In this document: one piece after another, positions 6,916 to 13,605 of the stretch | Numbering within the stretch: position 1 is the first letter of the stretch | Layout: every line of letters starts with the position of its first letter | Origin: an uncultured Lachnospiraceae bacterium | Lineage (GTDB): Bacteria > Bacillota > Clostridia > Lachnospirales > Lachnospiraceae | Assembly: GCA_934364805.1 (NCBI GenBank) | Contig: CAKRMH010000024.1 | Location: forward strand, 1 to 32,436 | Length of the DNA stretch: 32,436 nucleotides | Direction: 5' to 3' | Notes under the pieces: generated by a model | Told to the model about the DNA's origin: nothing | Databases searched by the model: none | The model's input: the letters and a program-made list of their open reading frames with translations, nothing else | Program-made: the position numbers and the translations under genes

Positions 6916-8520
6916 TTACGAAAAAACTATATTCCCGGTTTCCTTATCTATAACAATAAGGTTATTCGGACGATCAACAGCATTATTCATTGTGTCCGCC
7001 AGTTCATTCGCGTTGAATTGGCGGATCTTTTTATTCTTATACCGCAGAGCATCCTGCATATCATTATCATTCATCATACAGAGAGCTTCGATACAATCCT
7101 GTAGCGGATTCGCCTCATTAATACCCTTAACGTAAATACCATAAGTAACGGCAGCCTTTACAGCACGAGCTTTCACAACTTCACTATTCAATTTTCTGGT
7201 ATACATCCGAACCAAAGATTGATCTTCTTCCGGAACAAATGTATCTGTAAGCTTGCAGCTCCTGAGCGCCTTCCAAAAGGCACAATAATCACGTCTTGAC
7301 TTATTCGAATCATTAACACCCGGCTGATAAGGCTCAGACAAACGAAAAACCTTACTTGTAAGATAATCACAGATCAGCTTCCTGTTATCAAGATAGTCAT
7401 AAATACGTTTACTGGTCAGCTTGTCCGAGTTATCAAAAAAAGGAATCAGCTGATAGGTCTTAGAATGTTTACGCATAGTCTGAAATTCAACATTCATAAC
7501 AAGATTGATCGGAGGAGTAATCTGATCAGCAAACTTTTTCATAGCATCAGCAGATAAATCTAAATCACCGGATATAATCTTTTTGCATTTATCAAGCAAC
7601 TGTTTATCCCGGCCATATTCCGAATAATATGTTATCCGGGCAAGATCTAAACTCTTCCAGGAATGTTTGAGGAAAGCAAACTCATAACAATACAGATCAT
7701 AGCGATTGATCAAGCCATTAAAGAGCCAAACTTTAAAAAACCAAGGCTTATAACCTTTTTCAACAACTTCTTTACTTTTCAGATAGATTCGAATAAAAAT
7801 CTTATCCGATCGCTTGCCAACCGCTAAATAATCAATTTCAAAATCTTCTGATCCTTTTTTACTGGTATGAATAAGAGCATCTTTAAAGCGATCAACACGC
7901 ATTTTATAAAAGTTTTCAGGAGAGAAAAACTTTTCCGGATTTTTTAAATAATTAGAGTGCCAGCAATAATCAATTCGATTTTCCTGAGTAAATTGAATGT
8001 CAAGATGGTAATATGCAGCTATAGCTTTTACATACTCAAATGACCTTTCATAAGCATTTTTAACACCATACATCCAGAGCATATAAGAACGAATCTGAAC
8101 AACACATTCACAGGTAACAGACTTATCACCTTCTTTGCTATGTGGAACTTTCGGAGCAAAAAATATATCGAAGTATTCTGGACATTCCAAACAGATATTA
8201 TACCAACCAGCATAACTAAAAGGTTTAAAGTTCAAAGCAGAAGGAAGACCCTTCACAAAGTACGATATACCAGCACCAAAATCATTGGACTTATCAAACT
8301 GTTCGGAAAACATTTTCATATGCAGCCGAAAATGTGAAACAGAAGAATCTTTCGAATCGGCTGTGAAATCGTTCGAAAATTTAACAGAATAATAAAATGT
8401 ATCAATGTTATGTAAGAACTTATTCTTCTTAAAGTCGAACCAATAGGTATTTTCAACCTCATCGAAGTCATTATAAATTTGAGTATTTTTAAGATCACGA
8501 AGATCGACCAAATAGACCAC
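6916..8520 (-). CDS. Replication initiation protein (rolling-circle, Rep_trans-like; pII counterpart)
   Basis: A 534-aa protein starting at GTG 8520, with AAAGG very close ahead; an in-frame TTG at 8511 is an alternative. Its middle reads like phage/plasmid rolling-circle initiators of Firmicutes: CVVQIRSYMLWMYGVKNA, then ENRIDYCWHSNYL (the conserved RxDY strand) and ARITYYSEYGRDKQ, where a Tyr could be the nicking residue. No helicase or Walker motif is present. Ff pII and CTX RstA hold the same place and job: nicking the replicative form at the plus origin. The gene lies directly downstream of the hairpin-rich intergenic region. The precise family should be tested by profile search. Confidence 0.72.
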   Translation of the reverse strand: MVYLVDLRDLKNTQIYNDFDEVENTYWFDFKKNKFLHNIDTFYYSVKFSNDFTADSKDSSVSHFRLHMKMFSEQFDKSNDFGAGISYFVKGLPSALNFKPFSYAGWYNICLECPEYFDIFFAPKVPHSKEGDKSVTCECVVQIRSYMLWMYGVKNAYERSFEYVKAIAAYYHLDIQFTQENRIDYCWHSNYLKNPEKFFSPENFYKMRVDRFKDALIHTSKKGSEDFEIDYLAVGKRSDKIFIRIYLKSKEVVEKGYKPWFFKVWLFNGLINRYDLYCYEFAFLKHSWKSLDLARITYYSEYGRDKQLLDKCKKIISGDLDLSADAMKKFADQITPPINLVMNVEFQTMRKHSKTYQLIPFFDNSDKLTSKRIYDYLDNRKLICDYLTSKVFRLSEPYQPGVNDSNKSRRDYCAFWKALRSCKLTDTFVPEEDQSLVRMYTRKLNSEVVKARAVKAAVTYGIYVKGINEANPLQDCIEALCMMNDNDMQDALRYKNKKIRQFNANELADTMNNAVDRPNNLIVIDKETGNIVFS

Positions 8521-8792
8521 ATCCTTTAGTAAATATTTTTTGGCGAAAAGCCATTTTCGCCAAATTGCAAAAACATGTCTAAAGCCAGTATTTATCTGAC
8601 GTTAGCATAAATTAACTATGTATTTTGAGACCACGTATTACAGCTCCGTGGTCATCACCCGGTGCAGGTCGTTTCGCGGGTCCCCCTAACCCCCGCTCCA
8701 CAACCTGCACCGGGTATCCGGAATTACATCATGTATCACAAACATTGATCCGGGAACGTGCAGCTACAGGAAAAATGAGAACATAAAATAAA
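8521..8792. other. Hairpin-rich intergenic region: candidate plus origin and packaging signal
   Basis: This 272-bp gap between the Zot-like gene and rep has three strong structures. One is a perfect 11-bp stem with a 4-nt loop (8539-8549 with 8554-8564) in the rep leader. The second is a 7-bp stem GACCACG/CGTGGTC (8629-8635 with 8647-8653). The third is a perfect 13-bp GC-rich stem ACCCGGTGCAGGT (8657-8669 with 8703-8715) enclosing a GCGGG/CCCGC stem (8676-8680 with 8692-8696). It holds the same map position as the Ff intergenic region (between I/IV and II), which carries the origins and packaging signal. No coding frame is evident. Confidence 0.6.
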
Positions 8793-9413
8793 TCAATCAC
8801 CCGGAGCGGAGAAAAGAGCATAAGTATCATAAATTTCATAAAATTTCTTATGCGCAACAAAAAATTCTGATCCGACTTTTTCCTTCATTGGATACCAAAC
8901 CTTAACCGCCACAAAAAGCTTTCCACCAGCGAACAATGAAAGGAATTTTCCAGCAGCACCAAAATTAGACACCTTCCTGTGAATCCATTCATACTCGATC
9001 AGGGAGCGGATCTGACGATCGAGCATACGATCAAACTGAGCCACAAGGACAACTTCATAACCAAGTTTACGATGCTGGGTGAAGAAACTGCACCATGCAG
9101 CACGGTTTTTCTGCCCCCATTCACGAGCATTGAACATAATCTGACATTCGTCTATGACCAATAAAATCTCACCCTCTTTAGGCTTCCTGCCTACATATTC
9201 CGCATAATTCCGAGAAAAAGTTATAAGCCTTTGAGGTGTTAAAAATTCGTTGTCGATATACAAAAAAGATCCTTTTGGCTTTTTGATGCTGCTAAAGTCA
9301 CATGAAAAATTCCCAATTATAGGAGCGTTCCGAAACTGCATCCAATGATAAAGCCTGGATGCAAGATGCAAAGACTTACCAGCGCCGGGAGTTCCAGAAT
9401 ATAAAGTAATCAT
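8793..9413 (-). CDS. Zot/pI-like phage assembly ATPase
   Basis: I choose ATG 9413 (206 aa) with GAGGTG 6 nt upstream over GTG 9422. The protein begins MITLYSGTPGAGKS, a Walker A placed at the very N terminus as in Zot/pI proteins, followed by SLHLASRLYHW. EILLVIDECQIMF is the Walker B, and WCSFFTQHRKLGYEVVLVAQ is the typical Zot segment with the H-R/K-G pattern. The family powers extrusion of filamentous phage through the inner membrane. It is shorter than the Gram-negative forms and I see no clear C-terminal periplasmic domain, which fits a host without an outer membrane. It lies 1-10 nt after the preceding small gene. Confidence 0.9.
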   Translation of the reverse strand: MITLYSGTPGAGKSLHLASRLYHWMQFRNAPIIGNFSCDFSSIKKPKGSFLYIDNEFLTPQRLITFSRNYAEYVGRKPKEGEILLVIDECQIMFNAREWGQKNRAAWCSFFTQHRKLGYEVVLVAQFDRMLDRQIRSLIEYEWIHRKVSNFGAAGKFLSLFAGGKLFVAVKVWYPMKEKVGSEFFVAHKKFYEIYDTYALFSAPGD

Positions 9414-9423
9414 ACAAAACACC

Positions 9424-9684
9424 TCACAAAGGCTTCAGATCAGACACTGTGTTAACAGCTTTCATCGCAAATTTAACAAGAAACCAAACAGTAACAGCAG
9501 CAAGCCAACCCTCAGACATAACTATAAAAGCATCAATTGGAACAAAATAATTAATATAGGGCAGATACTCACTAAAATCTGACCAACCCAAATAAGCAAG
9601 AAAAGGAGAGCCGGGAAGAATTTTAAAAACCAAGGCAATACAGGTAACAAGAACAGCGAACATAATTCCATATATAAGCTGCAC
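9424..9684 (-). CDS. Small two-TM protein in the pVI position
   Basis: The 86-aa protein starts at GTG 9684 (AAAGG about 12 nt upstream; an in-frame stop prevents any earlier start). It has two hydrophobic segments, YGIMFAVLVTCIALVFKI and a second around LAAVTVWFLVKFAM, joined by a loop with LPYINYFVP. Between a pIII-like gene and a Zot/pI gene, inoviruses carry pVI, a hydrophobic minor coat protein at the same virion end as pIII. Size, hydrophobicity and order support this; sequence similarity alone would not. Tightly spaced with both neighbours, so one operon. Confidence 0.6.
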   Translation of the reverse strand: MQLIYGIMFAVLVTCIALVFKILPGSPFLAYLGWSDFSEYLPYINYFVPIDAFIVMSEGWLAAVTVWFLVKFAMKAVNTVSDLKPL

Positions 9685-9701
9685 AATAAATCACAACCTT
9701 T

Positions 9702-11315
9702 CTAAATAAATATCTTACTAACTTTAAGCGTTAAAAACATAAGCGCAAGAGCATAAAAGATCTGCATACCAAAACGAAAAATCTTAATATATTTCGCATA
9801 ATCAGACAGATCTACATCAAAGGAAAAAGTATAATTGATACTGTCAAAATGATATTCAAAGTGAAAAACAGGAGGAGCTTCCTGCGCTTTCATACCCTGG
9901 ATCAAACGAATAATATCAAAAGGAATACAAAAAGGGAAAAGTTTAGTAATATCACCAAAACCACTAACAGCACCCGGAAGACCACCACTGCCACCTCCAC
10001 CACCACCAGAATCATCATCAGAATCGGGTAGGTTTTTAGGATCAATCAATTCCCCGGTTTCCGGATCTATTAAAAGTCCAGTCTTAGGATCTATATCATA
10101 ACCAGTTACAGGATCAATATAATTACCAGTAAGAGGATTAACCAAAATACCAGGCTGCTTTTCCGGTTTCTTATCTGGATCCTTTGCAGGTTCCTTGTCC
10201 GGATCTTTCGCAGGTTCTTTGTCAGGATCCTTATCAGGAGTTTCAAGAGGTTTTGTATCAGGAACAGAAGGACTAAAAGGCAACAAAGGAATTTCCACAG
10301 GCAGAATGTCGGGATTTTCTTTCGGCTTTTTATCCGGTTCTTTGTCCGGTTCTTTCTCTGGCTCTTTTCCCGGCTCTTTTCCAGGGTCTGTATCTGTACC
10401 AGTGTCAGGCACTTCCTGCGGAACAACACGCCACCCATCCGGGATAGATTTTTCTTTTCGCCAAGGGATAGATTCTGGTACTTCTTTTGGGCAAGCACCC
10501 TCATTAACTTGCTTGGCAGATATGGTCTTATCATAGTAAAAAGAGCCATTTTTAAACAATATTTGACAGTCAAGACCAGCAGTTCCTAAACTCACAGACT
10601 GGTGTATAGAGCCACTGTCCGAACGATACGCATCCCCTCCAACAGTATCAAATTTATATTCATGGCGCTTAACATCATAAACATAGGAACAAAAATACTG
10701 TGCCGAATCTTTTTTTCGATAATCTACAAATAATTCCTTAGAAGGGTCTAAATAAATAATATTATACTTCGTACCATATTTAACTATACTTATTAACTTA
10801 CCAGCACGAACCGCATCAACGAGAGAACTCGAGGAATAATTACTACACCCAACAACACCCCCAACAAAAGCACATATAGACTTACCAGATGAAGTATCAA
10901 AGTTATTTTTATAAACAGAAGAACTAGTATCACAAAGAGCATCCTTAAGCATATCATACAAATCTTGCGACATGCTGATGCCCTTCTGCGTAGCATTTTT
11001 GGCAAGATCATACATTTCTGTCATAGCGCCCTTAAAAAGCTTACCATGGAATTTAGCAGTGCCCTCAACAGCCGTGCAAAAATTATCCCATGCCTGTTTA
11101 CCTGTTACACCATGGTTATTAATCTCAGCATCAGAAACACTCATTTCATAACCGCAGGTCGCATAAATCGTGTTAATGAGATCCCAATAAGTGTAGTACA
11201 TGATCTCTGATATACCTGTTGCAGTGACTTTTTCATAATCTGAGAAAACTGTTCCCAAAACAACGACAAGAGATAAAAGCAACGGTATCAACCTTTTCAT
11301 TAACTTTTTCAACAC
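9702..11315 (-). CDS. pIII-like minor coat / adsorption protein
   Basis: About 537 aa. The start is unclear: TTG 11318, GTG 11315 or TTG 11312 all lie after AAAGGGG. Residue numbers here count from TTG 11318. Layout: signal peptide (about 1-30, KKLMKRLIPLLLSLVVVLG); a globular N region to about 300 with paired Cys; a Pro/Lys/Glu/Asp linker of KEPDKEP-type repeats (about 311-390); five 8-residue repeats of IDPxTGxx type (393-431); an Asp/Gly linker with GGGGGGSGG (437-446); a C-terminal domain starting LFPFCIPFD; and a last membrane helix (about 514-535). A signal peptide, flexible linkers and a C-terminal anchor define pIII-like proteins, which bind the host receptor and cap the virion. FPFCIPFD recalls the C-terminal domains of other inovirus adsorption proteins. 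Confidence 0.85.
   Translation of the reverse strand: MLKKLMKRLIPLLLSLVVVLGTVFSDYEKVTATGISEIMYYTYWDLINTIYATCGYEMSVSDAEINNHGVTGKQAWDNFCTAVEGTAKFHGKLFKGAMTEMYDLAKNATQKGISMSQDLYDMLKDALCDTSSSVYKNNFDTSSGKSICAFVGGVVGCSNYSSSSLVDAVRAGKLISIVKYGTKYNIIYLDPSKELFVDYRKKDSAQYFCSYVYDVKRHEYKFDTVGGDAYRSDSGSIHQSVSLGTAGLDCQILFKNGSFYYDKTISAKQVNEGACPKEVPESIPWRKEKSIPDGWRVVPQEVPDTGTDTDPGKEPGKEPEKEPDKEPDKKPKENPDILPVEIPLLPFSPSVPDTKPLETPDKDPDKEPAKDPDKEPAKDPDKKPEKQPGILVNPLTGNYIDPVTGYDIDPKTGLLIDPETGELIDPKNLPDSDDDSGGGGGGSGGLPGAVSGFGDITKLFPFCIPFDIIRLIQGMKAQEAPPVFHFEYHFDSINYTFSFDVDLSDYAKYIKIFRFGMQIFYALALMFLTLKVSKIFI
10025..10142 (-). repeat. Five 8-residue IDPxTG repeats within the pIII-like gene
   Basis: In-frame 24-bp units encode VNPLTGNY, IDPVTGYD, IDPKTGLL, IDPETGEL and IDPKNLPD in series. 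They sit between the proline-rich linker and the glycine linker. Confidence 0.85.
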
Positions 11316-11346
11316 CAAACCCCTTTCTCAAGTCCTATAAAACCGC

Positions 11347-11352
11347 TATAAT
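11347..11352 (+). promoter_or_regulatory. Possible -10 box of the antisense membrane-protein gene
   Basis: TATAAT lies 20 nt before the start codon at 11373, with only a weak -35 (TTTCTC) 17 nt further up. If used, the leader would be very short but still contain AGGAGG. Confidence 0.35.
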
Positions 11353-11372
11353 AATTCCAGGAGGAAAAAGTT

Positions 11373-11663
11373 ATGGCAGCGGATAAAAAGGACAAAAATT
11401 ACTGGAAAGACAACTACGCACCAAAACTGGTTACAGATAAAGACTACCTGCAGCGCCATTACAAAGGGGTAAGACACAGCAAGGAATATTACCAGAGAGT
11501 TTACAGAGACGAACGGGAAGCTTCTACAAGAGAGATCGCCCAACATGTACAACGAGACAAGCCGAAAAAAAAGAAAAAGAAATTCGACGATCTCGATCTA
11601 CAATCCATCATAGTTGTCTTTGGATTTATTATGTATTTGTTATATTTAGTATCAAAACAATAA
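11373..11663 (+). CDS. Lys-rich single-TM protein, antisense within the coat-gene region
   Basis: The 96-aa protein starts at ATG 11373 behind a strong AGGAGG. Its first 75 residues are highly charged, rich in Lys and Tyr (NYWKDNYAPK, HYKGVRHSKEYYQRVYRDER) and include PKKKKKK; a C-terminal helix follows (IIVVFGFIMYLLYLVS). It would be anchored by its C terminus with the basic part in the cytosol. It is the only prophage gene besides the repressor on the plus strand, divergent from pIII and convergent with the coat operon across a bidirectional terminator. No family recognised. Its orientation suits expression in the lysogen, for instance an immunity or exclusion function; that is inference. 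Confidence 0.75.
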   Translation: MAADKKDKNYWKDNYAPKLVTDKDYLQRHYKGVRHSKEYYQRVYRDEREASTREIAQHVQRDKPKKKKKKFDDLDLQSIIVVFGFIMYLLYLVSKQ

Positions 11664-11671
11664 AAAACGGT

Positions 11672-11713
11672 AAAAAAATAGGACAGCAACAAAAAGCAGC
11701 TGTCCCATTTTTC
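11672..11713. terminator. Bidirectional terminator after the major coat gene
   Basis: GGACAGC (11681-11687) pairs with GCTGTCC (11699-11705), flanked by an A run on the left and a T run on the right. It can stop the leftward coat operon and the rightward 96-aa gene. Ff phages also have a terminator directly after gene VIII. Confidence 0.85.
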
Positions 11714-11730
11714 CGCATTCAAGGGACTGA

Positions 11731-11895
11731 CTAAGCCTGTGCAGTTAACTTCTTGAATACCTTAATACCGATCGTTACAGCGAGCACCATGCCTATGATA
11801 CCCAGCGCATAAGGTGCTGATGTTGTAATCATGCTTGTAACATTTGTCTGCACAGATGAGAATGCTGTGCTCATTGCGGTCTGAATTGCTTCCAT
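11731..11895 (-). CDS. pVIII-like major coat protein without a leader peptide
   Basis: A 54-aa frame starts at ATG 11895 behind AAAGGAGG and ends at TAG 11731. It begins MEAIQTAMSTAFSSVQTN (amphipathic), then has one membrane helix (YALGIIGMVLAVTIGIKVF) and a basic tail KKLTAQA. The helix end and tail, TIGIKVFKKLTAQA, closely parallel the Ff coat end TIGIKLFKKFTSKAS; the basic tail lines the virion and contacts DNA. The Ff precursor has a 23-residue signal peptide, but here the start Met directly precedes the mature-like sequence. It is the last gene before the terminator, as gene VIII is in Ff. Size, layout and place make this a strong call. Confidence 0.88.
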   Translation of the reverse strand: MEAIQTAMSTAFSSVQTNVTSMITTSAPYALGIIGMVLAVTIGIKVFKKLTAQA

Positions 11896-11919
11896 AAGAA
11901 GCCTCCTTTCTGCTGGATC

Positions 11920-12066
11920 TTATGCCAGCTTAAAAAATTTTATAATTGCATATATCGCGTAGCCTATGCCCCACGATATAAAGCCAAGAGTAAAGCCTGC
12001 GGAGATTCCGGCTATCATAACATTCAGGTAAAGCCCGAACATGTCCGAATTTAAATTAAAATCCAT
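11920..12066 (-). CDS. 48-aa hydrophobic protein in the pIX position
   Basis: The frame starts at ATG 12066, overlapping the previous stop as TAATG, with GGAGGTGG upstream, and ends at TAA 11920. It begins MDFNLNSDMFGLYLNVM, continues with a hydrophobic stretch (IAGISAGFTLGFISWGIGYA) and ends IIKFFKLA. In Ff the small minor coat proteins VII and IX, about 32-33 aa, lie directly before VIII and start the virion. This one has the right size class, one helix, a basic end and translational coupling. The assignment rests on position; it could also be a second coat variant. Confidence 0.65.
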   Translation of the reverse strand: MDFNLNSDMFGLYLNVMIAGISAGFTLGFISWGIGYAIYAIIKFFKLA

Positions 12067-12308
12067 TATGTATGCCACCTCCGACTTAAAATATGGTATA
12101 TTACAAGTCCTACGATCATTGAGAGGACAAAGATTATAGCTACATTAAAAGATATATCTGTTTGTGCTGCAGGCTGATCAGCTTCTACCTGAGTAGATTC
12201 AACAGTCCCACTAAGAACATCGCCATCAGAACTGTTAGTAGATCCGTCAGGCGAACCATGCACCGGAGCACCTTCCTGAGTTTCCATTTCAACCGATTCA
12301 CCGCCCAT
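12066..12308 (-). CDS. 80-aa acidic single-TM protein in the pVII position
   Basis: It begins MGGESVEMETQEGAPVHG, with an acidic Ser/Asp/Thr-rich N region of about 52 residues, one membrane helix (VAIIFVLSMIVGLVIYHIL) and a basic SRRWHT end. No signal peptide. It overlaps the pV-like gene before it and the 48-aa gene after it, both as TAATG, so the three are translated in series. The N-out, C-in topology and basic C terminus are those of a filamentous phage coat subunit. It is larger than Ff pVII (33 aa), so the match is by order and topology only. Confidence 0.65.
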   Translation of the reverse strand: MGGESVEMETQEGAPVHGSPDGSTNSSDGDVLSGTVESTQVEADQPAAQTDISFNVAIIFVLSMIVGLVIYHILSRRWHT

Positions 12309-12664
12309 TATTTAGCACCTGCTGGAGACTGAACGGATGGTTTCATTGTTATCTCTGCTTTACCGATATAATCAACATCGACAAGCTTTAAGGTTGGCTT
12401 ACCGTTAGAACCTACAGTAAGTTCAAAAGTACCATCATAAATACCAGGAACATACTTGACCTTATTGATCTTATCCGCAGACAGGAAGGACTTGATCCTT
12501 CGTGTACCTGAGATACCGTCAACAACGACATGCGGTTCTAACTGTTCGCCATTATCGCCAAAAAAATAACATTCCATGGAAACGCCCTCAATTCGTTCCC
12601 CAGAATCAGAAGAAGCCATATCAATAGCACCGGAATACATCAGTAAAATTTTATAATTGTTCAT
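12308..12664 (-). CDS. pV-like single-stranded DNA-binding protein
   Basis: The 118-aa protein starts at ATG 12664 behind AGGAG. It is predicted beta-rich. Its second half, VKYVPGIYDGTFELTVGSNG followed by KPTLKLVDVDYIG, parallels the Ff pV segment YAPGLYTVHLSSFKVGQFG, with the same YxPGxY turn, the VGxxG hairpin and the closing strand. It has a Pro/Ala-rich tail. pV coats nascent virion strands, stops complementary-strand synthesis and represses gene II translation. The gene heads the V-VII-IX-VIII-like run, as in Ff. Similarity is short, so the call needs a structure comparison, but position and motif agree. Confidence 0.72.
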   Translation of the reverse strand: MNNYKILLMYSGAIDMASSDSGERIEGVSMECYFFGDNGEQLEPHVVVDGISGTRRIKSFLSADKINKVKYVPGIYDGTFELTVGSNGKPTLKLVDVDYIGKAEITMKPSVQSPAGAK

Positions 12665-12670
12665 AATAGA

Positions 12671-13000
12671 TTAATTCTCCTTTTTCAAATTTTCGTTTTT
12701 TTCAATCGCTTTTTGCAGATCTTCTTCCAGGTTGTTAAGCTGGTGCTGCATCCGAATAAACGATCGGAAAAATTCATCAAGATAACGGTATTCATCAAAT
12801 AAGTCATTAAGTTCGTCCTGCTTTTTACGGATATACTTTTCAAGCTCCGCCAGACGTTTTTTTCGCTCTGATTCCTGAGCCTTTGCCTCGAGGATTATGT
12901 TCTCAAATTTTTCGTTGAATCCATTCCCGGCTGCTTCATCAATGTAATCATAGACTTCCTGCGTTAAGCGTATGCTTTTACTTATGTCTTTTTTTGCCAA
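12671..13000 (-). CDS. RHH-like DNA-binding protein with coiled coil
   Basis: A 109-aa protein starting at TTG 13000, with AGGAGG 8-9 nt upstream. Residues about 4-38 (KDISKSIRLTQEVYDYIDEA, then NGFNEKFENIIL) resemble a ribbon-helix-helix N terminus: a short basic strand, then two helices. The rest is a strongly charged coiled coil (ESERKKRLAELEKYIRKKQD and on to NLEEDLQKAIEKNENLKK). Similar RHH plus coiled-coil proteins occur in Firmicutes mobile elements. Possible roles are transcriptional control or a replication accessory. It precedes the pV-like gene by 6 nt, so it belongs to the same operon. Confidence 0.7.
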   Translation of the reverse strand: MAKKDISKSIRLTQEVYDYIDEAAGNGFNEKFENIILEAKAQESERKKRLAELEKYIRKKQDELNDLFDEYRYLDEFFRSFIRMQHQLNNLEEDLQKAIEKNENLKKEN

Positions 13001-13026
13001 GACTAAAAACCTCCTTTCTTTGAAAG

Positions 13027-13266
13027 TTAATCTATATCAAACTGCATTGCTGCATCGAGTTTGATCTCATCCAACAACTCTATATGCCGATCAGTAAGAT
13101 GCTTACCACGATATCCGGTATTCAGGTACATAAATGCTTCAATCACGTCAAAGGCATTCCGGCTATCGTAACCGGGCACCCAGCGCGCGCGCATGTCCCC
13201 ATCCACAAGAATGAGCCTGTACCGGTCCGCTGTCGCTGATCGGTCGAAAGTCCAAGTGTATCTCAT
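13027..13266 (-). CDS. 79-aa hypothetical phage protein
   Basis: Starts at ATG 13266 with AGGAG 7 nt upstream. The sequence is soluble, begins MRYTWTFDRSATADRYRLIL and ends DAAMQFDID, with aromatic and Arg residues mixed with acidic ones. I recognise no family. It is the first gene downstream of the palindrome-rich region and is probably cotranscribed with the RHH gene 26 nt further on. Confidence 0.65.
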   Translation of the reverse strand: MRYTWTFDRSATADRYRLILVDGDMRARWVPGYDSRNAFDVIEAFMYLNTGYRGKHLTDRHIELLDEIKLDAAMQFDID

Positions 13267-13605
13267 GCCTCCACTCCTCTCTAACTGCTGTGCATATGTG
13301 TATAAGCCGCCTGCCGCTTATGCATAAGCTATGGATAGCCTATGCATAAGCTAGGGTACCGCGCCGCAGCCGCGGTACATCCCGCAGATGACCTTGGCTG
13401 CGGTGCCTGTCAGCGCGGTCCCCCAAGCTTACGCACAAGGCTCTCCACAAGCTTACGCACAAAGCGCCAAAGATGGCGACTTATACACATATACACAAGC
13501 AGCGACGAAGATCGCGGAAGTCATTCCCTGCCTTTGCTTTCTTAACACAGCGCACCGATACAGGCGAAGAGTAAGCGCCTACGGCGCGCGCGCTGGGTGC
13601 CCTTC
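13267..13605. other. Second non-coding region: palindromes, direct repeats and DnaA-box-like words
   Basis: Within 339 bp: TTATACACA on the minus strand (13297-13305) and on the plus strand (13481-13489), each extending as CTTATACACATATRCACA, so a 17-bp inverted pair about 180 bp apart. Also a perfect palindrome GCTTATGCATAAGC (13316-13329) with a second TATGCATAAGCTA at 13341; hairpin GTACCGCG/CGCGGTAC (13356-13363 with 13371-13378); hairpin CCGCAG/CTGCGG (13382-13387 with 13398-13403); and direct repeats CAAGCTTACGCACAA (13424-13438 and 13448-13462). GC content is above that of the phage genes. TTATACACA fits TTWTNCACA. It looks like a replication origin or control region. Confidence 0.65.

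Noticed and set aside
8657..8715. Intrinsic terminator after the Zot-like gene
   Set aside because: The stem is strong but the loop is 33 nt with its own stem and no T run follows on either strand; an origin or packaging role fits better.
8629..8715. XerCD dif-like integration site
   Set aside because: I see no 28-bp dif-type sequence here, and integration is explained by the tyrosine integrase and the tRNA-Lys repeats.
10106..10573. 155-aa minus-strand frame and the 113-aa plus-strand frame inside the pIII-like gene
   Set aside because: Other-frame readings of the KEPD linker; no ribosome binding sites and only low-complexity products.
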